From: Thermothelomyces thermophilus ATCC 42464
Lineage: Eukaryota; Ascomycota; Sordariomycetes; Sordariales; Chaetomiaceae
DNA: 64,000 nt
Reading direction: 5' to 3'
NCBI RefSeq assembly: GCF_000226095.1
Contig: NC_016474.1
Coordinates: forward strand, 682,001-746,000
Under the pieces are notes generated by a model. That model made no database searches and was not told the origin of the DNA. It was given only the letters and a program-made list of their open reading frames with translations. The position numbers and the translations under genes are program-made. Shown here piece by piece: positions 12,301 through 23,137 of the stretch; position 1 is the stretch's first letter, and every line of letters starts with the position of its first letter.

Positions 12301-12884
12301 TGTCTCAAGAGGTTATTACCGCTGCGTGTTGCCCATCCTTCAACTCCAAACGCGCCAATATATCTAGATTCGGGCATCGATTGCAGAGCGGAGGCAGGAC
12401 GGGGCCGCTGGATCGAGTTATCGGGTTTGGGAGGTAATCTGCCAGAAGTAGGGCGCACAGGGGTCGAGACCGTCGATTTTCGTTTTAAGTTCCTCCAGGT
12501 CCCGTCAAGGTACATGTTGATGGCTCGCTCCAAGTCATTTCCGCAGCTCTCCCGAATTTGGGCAACCAAATCTGAATCAACTTTCTTGCCGACAAAACTT
12601 TCGAACGTCCCTTGGTCAAAGACAGCGGGGTGCGTCACATCGATGGGAGGTTTTGCGCAGCATGACCCTGACAGATCGGAGCTGGTGGACTCGTCGACAT
12701 TGGGCCGCAGAACAAAGCATCTGTCATCGGGGAACGGTGTACCAGACGCTCCTCTATGATCAACTTCGGCTTCGGCAGAAGGCTTGCCAACGGCGCTGTT
12801 ACAGGCTTGGGTGGTCTCGTCGGTCGCATCCGCAAAGAACCGCCGCCTCTTGGTAGGCGGCTCATCAGAGCCAGGGCCGTCCAT
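9386..12884 (-). CDS. rad5: DNA repair translocase/E3 ubiquitin ligase Rad5
   Basis: Homolog of yeast Rad5 (N. crassa mus-41 type, HLTF-like), which polyubiquitylates PCNA at Lys164 with Ubc13-Mms2 and remodels stalled forks in the nucleus. About 1149 aa in two exons: 9514-12884 and 9386-9464, with a 49-bp intron at 9465-9513 (GTGAGT donor, CACTAAC branch, TATAG acceptor). The small last exon restores the conserved C-terminus ending in IEDIRELLS. In order: UBA-like segment (about 95-130), HIRAN (about 175-295), SNF2 helicase with DEMGLGKT (about 513) and DEAH (about 663), a RING with CPIC...CxxC embedded between the helicase lobes (about 890-945), and the C-terminal helicase lobe with DRVHRMGQ (about 1093). 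I chose the Met at 12884 (MDGPGSDEPPTKRRR); an upstream in-frame Met at 12980 would add 32 aa. Its 3' end abuts the RIP block. Confidence 0.93.
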
Positions 12885-13155
12885 AGTCGTGGAAATCGAG
12901 TAACATTGAGAATGGCGACGGGGAAGAACGAAAGTCTGTGGAAGGCGTTGAGCGGTAACTCGCGGGAGACGCGACGCCAAACCCGCGAATCGTCGCGCAT
13001 GTCATGTGACCACGTGTCTGCCACGGAAGTGGGCACTGTGCTCTTCAATTGCATCACCTCGCTGGCGGCTGCTACTTGCATGCCGAGCTGTGCAAGTCAG
13101 ATGCACAACGGTCCTATGAAGAAGATGGTGTTTCCCAGTTAGATGTCTGCCCCAT
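12885..13155. promoter_or_regulatory. Bidirectional promoter, rad5 / NDUFAF6-like
   Basis: A 271-bp gap between two divergent start codons must contain both 5' UTRs and core promoters. No TATA box or known operator is clear. It contains the alternative rad5 Met at 12980. Confidence 0.5.
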
Positions 13156-14324
13156 ATGACTCTAGTCACAGCCGCTGGAAGCGGCTTCAAACTCTTGCTA
13201 CGGAGATCTCCTCAAGTTGGCCGTGGCCTTGCAACGAGCGTAGACGCTTCAGACGTTGATAAAGCACGCAAATACTGTCTGAATCAGCTCAGGTTTGCAA
13301 CCGGCTATCTACCCTTTCATTCCGGACCCTCAGCTGATGGCCGCTTAGACAAGGAGATTACGAAGCGTATCTTATCCGGCACTTCATCCCCAGCTCGGCA
13401 CGGGATGCATACGATGCTCTCCGGACGTTAAACCTCGAACTTGCTCGCCTGCCCGAGGCTGTGTCAAACCCAACGATCGGCCGCTTTCGAATGCAGTTTT
13501 GGCGAGACACGATTAGCAGCATATTCGCCGGTAACCCACCGCGGGAGCCCATCTCGATATTGTTGCATAGCGCCATCACGAACCTCGCAGCACGGGCAGG
13601 AGCCAGCAGTACGAGTTCCATCAAGTTCTGGCTCCTGCGATTTATCAGCACGCGGGAGAAGCACATAGAAAACAGGCCATTCGCAAGTCTAGCGGCCTTG
13701 GAAGACTACGCTGAGAACACGTATGCCACCCTGATGTACATGACTCTTGCAGTGATGCCAATGCGATCCATGCATATGGACCACCTGGCGAGCCACATTG
13801 GCAAGGCATATGGCATTGCCGCAACTCTACGGGGCATACCGATCCTTGCGGTGCCTTCACAACCCATACAAGGTCCGTCGGGATCCAATGTTGGGAATAC
13901 TCGAAGCCCAACGTTACTGCTCCCGCTTGATGTCATGGCAGAGGTGGGCTTGAAGGAGGAAGACGTCTTCCGCCGCGGGCCTAATGCCGAGGGCCTTCAG
14001 GATGCCGTTTTCCAAGTCGCTACCCGTGCTAACGATCACCTCATCACGGCCCGCGAGATGCTGAAGAAGTTGCAAGCCGGTCAGGAACCCGGACATGAGT
14101 ATGAACACGTGGGGGAGCGAGAACACGCATACCACGGACTATTACAGGGCGACGAGGATACTACATCGAACGTCAAGCGCGGATTTGGTGTACTGTTGGA
14201 GGCAATCGCGGCAAGGGATTATCTTCAGCGCCTAGAGAGCGCCAATTTTGACCCTTTCACGGTTAAGAACAGCTGGAAGTTGCCCTGGGGACTTTGGAGG
14301 TCGCTAAAACGGCACGAGATATGA
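13156..14324 (+). CDS. Mitochondrial complex I assembly factor, NDUFAF6-like
   Basis: Member of the squalene/phytoene synthase-like fold family that includes NDUFAF6, a mitochondrial factor needed for early assembly of respiratory complex I. Exons 13156-13292 and 13349-14324 give 370 aa. The 56-bp intron has donor GTTTGC and acceptor CTTAG. Splicing joins the conserved stretch LNQLR-QGDYEAYLIRHF, followed by NLELARLPEAVSNPTIGRFRMQFW, the family hallmark. The N-terminus (about residues 1-30) is rich in Arg/Leu/Gly without acidic residues, fitting a mitochondrial presequence. The Asp-rich DxxxD prenyl-diphosphate motifs of true squalene/phytoene synthases are not evident (LEDYAENT and NDHLITAR stand near those places), so it is probably not a prenyl synthase. 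It is divergent from rad5. Confidence 0.85.
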
Positions 14325-16831
14325 GATGTCGGAAAGTGTAGCACCTCCATCCTGGTGGGAGGCAGCGGGGCTTGTCGTAGATCAGACAGTGTTGTAGAAC
14401 ACTCATCAGGTTGCTGAGAGACCACATTCAGAAAGTCCACAACCTCGCTATCGCGAATTCATTTCGCTCCAGTCTATCGGTAGGGGTGACGAGACCAGGT
14501 TTCGACTCAGCCCTGACTGTAATTTGATGGCAGGTTCTTCACAATCCAATCCACAGCTGGTCGCACGGTACCTTTCTGGTGTTGCTGTTCGGCGAAAAGG
14601 CTGTAAGCCGACGATAACCGAGAACAGAGATTTTACAGATTTTGCTGAAGTCCCCGCTTAGGTACCGCTCTGGTGCTACCAGGGCAATGAACGGCCCGAA
14701 AGTCCTGGTCGGTGGGACCCCACTGCTGAGGTATGCTGTCCACCCGAAGTTTCATCAGCAGATCTTTTGACATTGTGGCGGTTTACATAGAAGAAATGGA
14801 AAAGCTCACGCAATATACTGCAAGTAGTTTGATCACCGTCGTGATTGTACTACGAAGGGTACCAATTACGGCTTCTAGTGGTGTCAGAGTCTACCTGAAC
14901 CGTTCAATACTGTGCATCTTACGTAAATAGCAATGGTATCAAGATTGCCGACTAAAGCTGTGGAGATGCCGGCCTACTTCTCAGGACACCGCCTACGGAC
15001 CGATGAGGGAACCGCCTCACACTCGGCCGACTCCGATGCCGACGGAAGGGGCGACTCCCGCCGGGAACATGGCCCCGATGGCGGCCGCCCCGTCTCAGGC
15101 CGCCGACCAGTCGATTTGTGGAATTCCTGCACGGGGTGCGGAGTAGTGCACTTCGTACACACTACAGCCTGTTCAATGTCGTTTTCGTCTGAAGCGGATT
15201 GCCGAACGCTTTACAGGTAAGACACGGAGGAACACAAAAGGATCTCATCATCGTCGGCCGCATAAATAGGATGGCATGGTATGGTGTACACTACGGGTTA
15301 TATCATGACGGATGATTTCTGTAAGGCACCGTCTCCATGGCTGTATTAGACGAGTTATGCTTTTGCATGTAATGTACGTACGTACCATGCCGGTATTCCA
15401 CGAAACCCATCCCTTACTCTCTTCTACCTGGCCTACGGGGTAGTACAATACAGGTCGCGTAGGGACCTACTTGGTATAGGTATATATAATATGTATCATA
15501 TAACATAGGCATGAAGGGGTATCCACAAAGATACTTAAGTGTTGTTAAATGGTCCTGCACATATTAAGGACTTCCCAGAATTGCCATGTAAGAGCAAGGA
15601 AAAGCAATGTAGACGGTAATCGAGATAGTGGACACAAAACATTTGCGAATTGCACCTGCCGTCAAAACAAGTGAAAATTTTCTAATATTTCCACCCTATT
15701 GCCTCCACACCAGGTGACCACAAGCACTAGAGAGTCCAATGACCATAGTCCCTGGCCATGTGATCGTAAAAGAGTTTGGCGCTCAAGTGGTCGAGTCTTG
15801 TTCTGCTGCTGTGGGGCCAAACTAGATCTAGAACAGTGCAGCCTCGGGCAGTTCAGTGGTCCCTGATTGTGGGTCGAATACTGACGCCATATCATTCCAT
15901 CATGCAGCGGTGACAGCACCACCCTATCCGTAGTACGGACGTATACTCCGTAGTACTGGTGAAAACGATGTGCCGAAACAACCTAATAGAATGTACATAA
16001 TACATATATATATAGGTAAGATACGTAGGTAGTTATAAGTCTAGAAATACCTTATAACGTACCAAGTACTTGCTAGGTATACGGATAAAGTACCTTCGTA
16101 TAGGTTATTGACAGATCTTCATCGATTCGTCTTGAACTGGCGAGACGCTGCGCCATTGCCTCTTTCCGTCAACCTGGCCGCGGAGACTAGTACAGCCGCC
16201 AGGGTAGGTGCAGTGTTGCTTGCTAGTGTAGACGGAAAGAGAGGCATAGGGCGTCGGGCGGTCCTTCTGGACCGAAGGTTCGCGCATCGACGGGCAAGTG
16301 ATCCCTGTCACTTTGCCCCACATCCATTACATCCCATTACTTGATGGAAACCGGCAGCATTGCGCCTTGCTCACTGCTGGAAAATACAAATACGGTCTGA
16401 CCTGCATTTCGCACTGAGAGTTCTCTTCATATTAAAGGGACAGGTATTCTACTCGTTTAGATCTGAACCCAATTATTTTGCTCGAGTATATACGGCACTG
16501 TCACCGACATTCGCTGCCATTCACACACATCAAACTTCGCAAAGGCTCCCTCTACCTCGACTTAAAGACTACCGATACCCGGCCGACGAGCCTAGGTGCC
16601 GCAGTTACCTCGAAGCCATCGCCCATCTTCGGCTGCACGGCCGTTGCCGTTGTTGCTCGCATCCCAGGGCACGAACTAAGGTTGTTAATGACGGTTTTGG
16701 CGCCTTGGGAGCGTTGATTTCGTTCCCGCACAAGCCAAGCCTTGCCTTTCCAAACTGCATCATTGTGGCGTGACCAGGCGTTTTAGTCGATCTTGCGGAG
16801 TATCCGTGCCTGTCCGTCTTAGCGAGCCAAG
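14325..16831. other. Intergenic, no gene recognised
   Basis: About 2.5 kb between the NDUFAF6-like and arrestin genes. It holds local AT-rich stretches (15475-15510 and 15990-16030, with TATATATA runs), a 9-bp direct repeat CCGTAGTAC at 15928-15936 and 15948-15956, and GC-rich patches (15000-15120). Short open frames (for example 14933-15220) have no recognisable domain. Promoter and 5' UTR of the arrestin gene must lie near its right end. Confidence 0.5.
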
Positions 16832-18454
16832 ATGCCACATCGGGTCGTGGACTTCCTTCGGTCGTCGACACACTCGATCGAAACCCAGGTTCCAAGCCTC
16901 GCCAAAAAGAAGACACCAGGCGCCCAAAACAAACGGAGGTGCTCCCCGGACCGGATCGCCAAGAGCTCGCAGGGCTCCGGGAGGGCATCTTTAGCCTTGG
17001 TCAGTGAAGACGACTTAGGCGATACTCCTGTGCCGCCGTATTCCCCGCGTGTCAAGATGGCCGATTCGCGGACAAGCAGCTCCTCCTTAGACTTTCACCG
17101 GGAACATGGATCCCACCACACACACCATTGGATATCGTTCCCCGGAATGCATTTTGGTCGCTCGAGCAAGGAGACAAACACCTCGGCGCCGGCAACTCTT
17201 GATTGGCAGCTTGAATCACCCCCTCTCGTTATGTACGGCGACCCACAAACAAGCAGCGGGGCGCTGCTTTCGGGCCAATTGTTTCTGGACATCAAAGAAG
17301 AAGGCTTGGAGATCGAGACGCTCGTCGCAACCCTTAACATCCGAGTCACCCAGAAGAGGCCGTTTGCGAACCATTGTGCAGATTGCGCAAACCAGCGCAC
17401 AGAGCTGAAGCGGTGGGAGTTGATTCAACACCCGCTTGTTATGGCCAAAGGTACGCTTCACAGATTCGCATCCGCACCTCCCGTCCGTATTCCCTGTTCA
17501 AAAACAAGAGGCTTACTCCAATTCCCCGTAGGCGAGCATTCGTTTCCTTTCTCAGTGTTGCTGGAAGGGCACCTTCCATCCAGCATGGACAGCCCGCTGG
17601 TTTCAATTTCGTACGAGTTCAAGGCCGAGGCCATTCCCAGAGTCAATTCCTGCTCGCTGCCACCCATCCTGCTTGAAAAGACGCTCGATGTTCGGCGCAG
17701 CCTTCCGACTTCCGAGACACCTCATCACTCGGTCCGCGTCTTTCCGCCAACCAATATCAAAGCCAGCGCACACTACCCCCATGTAATTCACCCAATTGGC
17801 AGCTACACACTATCGCTCCGTCTCGACGGTATCGCCAAGCTTAATGCGAAGGTCAACACGGTCGAATACTGGAAGCTGAAGAAGCTGACCTGGAAGCTCG
17901 AAGAGACAACAAAGACGATCGCACCAGCATGTGAGCGGCATAGCCCGAAACTAGGCGAAGCTGCTGAGCAGCAGAGCAAAAAGGGCGTCGTTCGCTCGGA
18001 AACCCGAATCATTGGGGAGAAGACATTATTCTCTGGTTGGAAGAGCAACTACACGAGCGCCACGGACAGTGTTGTCGAACTAGAGCTGGATTATAGTCTG
18101 GCAAAGAATGCGAAGTATGCGTGCGACAGCAAGAGTCGTGACGGGACTGAGGTGACCCACCAACTCATAGTCGAAATGGTTGTCTCACAGGAATGGGCCC
18201 CTGTCAACAAGCCGTCTCTCGTGACGCATACTGGTGTTGGGCGCATCTTGCGGATGCACTTTGGCACCATCCTCACGGAGCGGGCGGGAATCGGCATCAG
18301 CTGGGACAACGAGGCCCCTCCCATCTATCAGGATGTGCCCCCTAGCCCTCCCGCCTACTCTGAGGAAGCCAACTTGTCGGCCGAGAATTCAATTGCCGAT
18401 CTGATTGAGCCCCTAGACGGTGCCCAGGCGCAAGGGGATATCTCGCGCATCTAA
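16832..18454 (+). CDS. Alpha-arrestin, LDB19/ART1-like ubiquitin-ligase adaptor
   Basis: A 540-aa arrestin-related trafficking adaptor in a single exon. Such proteins recruit a Rsp5/NEDD4 HECT ubiquitin ligase to plasma-membrane transporters and so drive their endocytosis. A basic, Ser-rich N-terminus (1-115) is followed by the arrestin core, which opens with LDWQLESPPLVMYGDP, typical of the LDB19 (ART1) arrestin-N family. The sandwich continues through RWELIQHPLVMAKGTL to about residue 480. Two PPxY motifs that would bind the ligase WW domains lie at 496-499 (PPIY) and 506-509 (PPAY). A weaker VPPY lies at 67-70, ahead of the core. Start at 16832 is an ATG in good context (CCAAGATGCC). Assignment to LDB19/ART1 rather than another ART is by the ESPPLV segment. 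Confidence 0.82.
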   Translation: MPHRVVDFLRSSTHSIETQVPSLAKKKTPGAQNKRRCSPDRIAKSSQGSGRASLALVSEDDLGDTPVPPYSPRVKMADSRTSSSSLDFHREHGSHHTHHWISFPGMHFGRSSKETNTSAPATLDWQLESPPLVMYGDPQTSSGALLSGQLFLDIKEEGLEIETLVATLNIRVTQKRPFANHCADCANQRTELKRWELIQHPLVMAKGTLHRFASAPPVRIPCSKTRGLLQFPVGEHSFPFSVLLEGHLPSSMDSPLVSISYEFKAEAIPRVNSCSLPPILLEKTLDVRRSLPTSETPHHSVRVFPPTNIKASAHYPHVIHPIGSYTLSLRLDGIAKLNAKVNTVEYWKLKKLTWKLEETTKTIAPACERHSPKLGEAAEQQSKKGVVRSETRIIGEKTLFSGWKSNYTSATDSVVELELDYSLAKNAKYACDSKSRDGTEVTHQLIVEMVVSQEWAPVNKPSLVTHTGVGRILRMHFGTILTERAGIGISWDNEAPPIYQDVPPSPPAYSEEANLSAENSIADLIEPLDGAQAQGDISRI

Positions 18455-19411
18455 CGTGGTTGCCGCTAGTCACTTCGAAGCGGTCACCGCAAGGGGGGGA
18501 ATTGCCACTGCTAAATGAGCTCCGAGAGAGGAGACACGACACACACGACAGAGAGACAGAGAGCGGCCATGCACATGACATGATGCTTTATTGATGGATG
18601 TTTTGATTTGAGAGCGGCATCGTTGGTTTGGTCAAAACTGTGTTCCTGGGAGCTGGGTTGTATATGAAGATACCCTTTGATATTCATTTTTTCTGTTCCG
18701 TTTTTATGATGCATCTTCTAAGGGGCTCAAAACGGCGGGTCATCAAAACTTAGCGGGATCAAGATAGGGCGTTTAAGTGGGGTCAATCAATCGAAAGACG
18801 GTTTATAATCCGGGCAAAGGACGCGTACATTGGTGTTCTGTACTTTGAACGACATTATGCTCGTGGCCTAGAGATAATATAGTCTCTTGCTTACTTGACT
18901 GTGAGGGTTATGAGTAACCTGCTATGAATGTTAAGTCCTCTCGCGTTGTACCGTCGGCAACTTGCGATTGAGTCATCAAGGTATCGAACTTTTTTTCCCC
19001 AAAGTGTGGAAGCTGCCCCTGATCTGCAGCTATTTATTTGCGGGGTAGTCCGTGGGGTTGAGCCTTGCTGGGCGACTGTCCGCGAGGAAGAGTTTTATCG
19101 ATAAGGCAGTGGCGCTCATGAGGCCCACCCTAACGGTGTTGCTCACCGGTCGCAGCTCGATGACTCCGGCAAGGAGGTTCGACTCAGACGGCGAACAAGG
19201 CGGCCAACAAGCGCCTGGAGATAAAACGTTCCTGCTATGACTCTGTGCAGTTTCTCTTCACTGTTCACTTCGCTCTGTTAATCCACTTTTTTGTTCTTGT
19301 ACGGACATACAATACGGAGACGCAACAGTAACTAGCCCGATGATCCGGTGGAGGTCTCGCCCATCTCAACCCACGTTTGATCCCACTCGGCTTGTATAGA
19401 CGGCCGCGAAA
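18455..19411. other. Intergenic, 3' UTR and promoter
   Basis: 957 bp between two plus-strand genes. The left part (18455-18720) looks like the arrestin 3' UTR. The right part holds the promoter and 5' UTR of the GTPase gene, with a T-rich run at 18990-18998. I see no other gene. A GGTTCGACTC string near 19175 resembles a tRNA B box but no cloverleaf forms around it. Confidence 0.5.
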
Positions 19412-21412
19412 ATGACCAGCAAATCCGCTAAACAGTCATCCCATGAGCGTCGGAAAGGCGAGGCTGCTCTCAGCGACTTTGCCGAGTACGTCGAGAAGCA
19501 GCAGGCTCTCCGATACCCGAGCTCCAAGCAGGTGGCGGCGACGGCGGCAGCTGGTAGCACCCAGGGAGATCTTGAACACCACGAGGAACTAGATGACATT
19601 CTCGACAGCCTCGACCTCTCTGATCCGACCCCGCGTGTGAGGTTACGAGAACTTCTACTGTCTTCCAGCGGTGATGCCGATGCCCTCCAGAAACTGGTCG
19701 ACATCATAAGCGAGCGGTTGTCCGAAGGCCATGGAGAGACTGTATTCGACGTTGGATTCGAGAACAATGGCGAGAGTATGAGGTTGTCTCGTGATGAGTG
19801 GGAAGTGGCGATGGGCCGACTAGCGGAAGCAGCAAAGAAGCTGCGAGCCGACACCCAGCTACTCTTGACGAAAAATGTGGGCGGCGACCTGGATGGGGCG
19901 CCGACAAAGGACGGCGATTGCAGCGGGAAAGTCATGATCCGGAAAGCTCCGGCCACGGTTGAGGAGGTCATCGAAACGAGGATAGCTGTCGTTGGAAATG
20001 TAGACGCAGGCAAAAGTTCCATGCTCGGTGTCCTTGTCAAGGGCGACCTTGATGACGGTCGGGGCAAAGCACGGGTCAATCTTTTCCGACACAAGCACGA
20101 GATCGAAACGGGACGGACGTCGTCGGTCGGAATGGAGATCATGGGATTCGACACAACGGGCCAGGTAGTGGTTTCCGACACCCCGGGACGCAAGCTGTCG
20201 TGGGAGGAGATTGGGAAGCGCAGCGCCAAAGTCATCACATTCACTGACCTGGCGGGTCACGAGCGGTATTTGCGCACCACGGTGTTTGGACTCTTGTCGA
20301 GCAGCCCAAACTATTGCCTGCTCATGGTTGCGGCTAACAACGGGCTGATCGGAATGAGCAAAGAGCACCTGGGCATCGCCCTTGCGCTGAATGTTCCGGT
20401 CATGGTGGTCATCACCAAGATTGACATTTGTCCGCCGCAGATTCTGGAGCAAACCATCACGCAGATTACTCGGGTTCTCAAGAGCCCTGGGGCAAGAAAG
20501 ATACCCATTTTCATCAAGAACCGCGAGGAGTGCATCAACACGGCCACGCAATTTGTGAGCCAGCGAATCTGCCCTATCTTTCAAGTATCGAACGTGACTG
20601 GCGAGAACCTGGATCTGGTCCGCTCGTTCCTCAACATCCTGCCACATCACGGCCGCTACGATGCCGATGCCCCGTTCGAGTTCCATGTTAACGACACATT
20701 TAGCGTCCCCCACGTCGGGACAGTGGTTTCTGGAATTGTCAAATCCGGCGTCATTCACGCCGGAGATGATGTTCAGATCGGGCCGGATTCTCTGGGGCGC
20801 TTCATACAGACCTCCATTCGATCCATCGAGAGGAAAAGAATAGGCGTGCCAGCGGCTTCAGCAGGCCAGTCTGCCTCCTTTGCTCTGAGGCGAGTTCGGA
20901 GGAAAGACGTTCGTAAAGGAATGGTAGTGTTGCCAAAGTCAGACGGAGCTCCTCCCAAAGTGTACCGCGAATTTGTGGCTGAAGGTAATGGCAGCTCCCG
21001 CTAAGCAATCTTGCACACCCTGTTTGCATGCTTACCATCGACAGTGCTCATCCTCTCGCACGCAACAACCATCAAGACCAAATACCAAGCAATGCTGCAC
21101 GTCGGACCAGTCTCTCAAACCTGCGCAATCATTGACGTCGACCGTCCTTTTATCCGGACTGGAGACCGAGCTACGGTTGCTTTCCGCTTCGTGCAGCGGC
21201 CCGAGTATCTAGCACCCGGTGATCGCCTCCTTTTCCGGGAAGGAAGAACAAAAGGCCTGGGCATCGTCAAAAGCGTTGGGTACGACCCTTCCAAGCCGCT
21301 CATGTCGAAGCAGTCGGAAAGCGGTGTTGGTGACGAACAGCAGCCCTCCGGCCACGCGGCCCGAGAGAAGTCGGATGATAAGGTGGCCCGTGACATGAAG
21401 ATTGAGGCATGA
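19412..21412 (+). CDS. GTPBP1/GTPBP2-like translational GTPase
   Basis: EF-Tu/eEF1A-related GTPase of the GTPBP1-2 family, cytosolic factors linked to ribosome rescue and mRNA turnover. Exons 19412-20984 and 21045-21412 give 646 aa. The 60-bp intron (GTAATG donor, CGACAG acceptor) joins FVAE to VLILSHATTIKTKY. G-domain motifs are G1 GNVDAGKSS (about 194-202), switch region with GMEIMGFD, G3 DLAGHE, and G4 TKID. After it come the EF-Tu domains 2 and 3, with FRFVQRPEYLAPGDRLLFREGRTKGLG at the C-terminus. An acidic N-terminal extension of about 185 aa precedes the G domain. The length is close to human GTPBP1. An AATAAA-like signal stands at about 21436. It converges with LSM3. Confidence 0.88.
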
Positions 21413-21964
21413 CACAAGATTCCGCCGTGACACATAATAAAGCCGAACCTTGCTGTCGCTTTTTCGGCGGCAGTGGGAAGCACAATGCCAGGTTTGGAGG
21501 GGTCGGGATTGGAATTACGCCATTAGGGGATCGTCTTCTCAAGCATGGCCGGAAGTGAATGGTTCGGGATGATCGCGAAGTCTAGGGAGATGGTATGTTT
21601 CCGACGGTGTTTGGGGCTACAAGTCTGGGTCGGTACTTGCTCGGTCTCAAGGAGGTTAACTGAAGTGCTTTGAAACCTCGATATGGAATAACAGACACTT
21701 ATTATTGACTTGCAACCCTTTTCCGGGCGCGCGCCCTCCATGTTTCCGTAGCATTCGAGGTTCTGACTAAGAAGACTCAGCATACAGGCACCGATGAATG
21801 CCAACCAGGGATTGTCATCACGGAACCGGGTTTGCCGCTGCCATTTGTCCGGGTTGCGCCTGTAGAAGCTGCCATCGGCCGTGACTACTCTATTTCGGTG
21901 CTGATTTGTCTTTGGCCAGGTCTGCTTTACAAGTGCGTGTCTGACAGGACCGGCGCCGAAAGAA
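21413..21964. other. Convergent intergenic region, 3' UTRs
   Basis: 552 bp between the 3' ends of the GTPase gene and LSM3. It must hold both 3' UTRs and terminators. AATAAA-like strings occur near 21436. No gene is recognised; the minus-strand open frame 21523-22035 overlaps the last LSM3 exon in another frame and is a shadow. Confidence 0.5.
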
Positions 21965-22482
21965 TCAAAACGATGCTGCGTGGGGAGATATGAGGACGAC
22001 GCTATCGCCTGTGAATAGATTAGCCAGTCAAACAAGTGACAGTGAGGGGTGTGTTATCTTGACGAACCTCTCACAAATAGCATTTCGGATTTCTTGCTCA
22101 CGGTCTGGTCAGAACGTATTAGCTACAGCAGCCTTGTGAACCAAGAGTGATTGCTCGAAGGGAGGTGATGACAATGGTGGGCCTACCTTGACGTCCTCGT
22201 CATCCTCGTCGTCAACGACGTAGATTGTCTCTTCAACATCACCGAGCACGAGGTTGCAGTGGCTGTCGTAAGCCTAAGAAAATGGGATTGAGTGTTGGTC
22301 GATCAAAGCTTGAGGCTGGGGGTGACCGAGAAATGTGGGGCCGGGAGACTGGAGCTTACATGGAGGCGTCCTTTGAGCTCTCGGTCCCCTCTCAGTTTCA
22401 CGCAGACCACTTCGTCGAGTAGCAGGCGAACGAGGTCGAGGGGCTCTGACACGGCGTTGCCCTCATCCCTGGCTTCGGCCAT
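21965..22482 (-). CDS. LSM3: U6 snRNA-associated Sm-like protein LSm3
   Basis: Subunit of the Lsm2-8 ring on U6 snRNA (nuclear splicing) and the Lsm1-7 ring of cytoplasmic mRNA decay. It is split into four short exons, so no long open frame shows it: 22360-22482, 22187-22273, 22068-22104 and 21965-22008, totalling 291 nt and 96 aa. Introns of 86, 82 and 59 bp have GTAAGC, GTAGGC and GTTCGT donors and end in CTTAG, ACCAG and CACAG. The protein reads through Sm1 ([45 protein letters not shown], with the DSHCNL variant of the DxHxNL core) and Sm2 ([14 protein letters not shown], the IRG-D motif). Length and acidic loop between Sm1 and Sm2 (DDEDDEDVK) fit LSm3. It lies tail-to-tail with the GTPase gene and downstream of GPI12 on the same strand. 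Confidence 0.93.
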
Positions 22483-23137
22483 GGCGAGGTATTATAATTT
22501 GCACGTTGTTTCGCCTTGCTGTGTATTTCGAGCTGGGCGTGCTGTCTCGGGCGGTTTGTCAGAGGCTCGTTGCAGCTCGCAACATCAGAAAGGCCAGGCA
22601 CGGAGGCTTGCTCCGGGTTTCTCTGAAGGCTTGAGCCTTGGTGGCACTTACAGTTGTGCCACACCCCTCCGCCTTCCTGATTCGTTGCCCAGGTGGCCCC
22701 ACAAACCTTCGCAGTGCACTCTGTGCTCCCGAACGTATTCATAGTAGATGGGAAAGCCTTACCAGGATGGATGATGTGGAAGGTAGGGTATGCTAACTAG
22801 CCTTTTACAACGTAAGCTCTTCAACTTCGCGCCTGCTCATGTTCGTCAATGGAGCTCTTGGCCATCAGCAATCACCTGGTGACACGGAGTGAGCCGCCCT
22901 GCACATAGCGACACCGTTAAAGCCCGCTGACCATGTCGTGTCTCCAGTGCTTATAGAGAAATCTCCTGCAAACAGGGTGGAAAGTTAGGGATGTGTATAT
23001 GCATGTTCACATTCGAAATGAGCTACGCCTCGTGTTCTTCTCTCCTTCCCCCTCTCTGCGAAGCGGGGTGGGCTCTAGAATAACGGTAACTCTTCTCAAG
23101 GTCACTGCGTTGGCAATCCTTTTACCACAAGCTTCTG
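22483..23137. other. Intergenic between GPI12 and LSM3
   Basis: 655 bp holding the GPI12 3' UTR and the LSM3 promoter. I see no gene or repeat. Confidence 0.5.

Noticed and set aside
14933-15220. 95-codon frame in the NDUFAF6/arrestin gap
   Set aside because: No domain, low-complexity Asp/Gly/Arg part, no supporting splice signals.
15928-15956. CCGTAGTAC direct repeat and TACTCCGTA motif seen in several gaps
   Set aside because: Short; the motif occurs only a few times (also near 37640 and 45534) and lacks a consistent place relative to genes.
19120-19200. tRNA-like B box GGTTCGACTC
   Set aside because: No acceptor, D or anticodon stems can be drawn around it and the A box is missing.
19366-20244. 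Long minus-strand open frame opposite the GTPBP1-like gene
   Set aside because: Antisense shadow of a GC-rich coding exon, Ser/Arg/Pro composition, no domain; the plus frame has full GTPase motifs.
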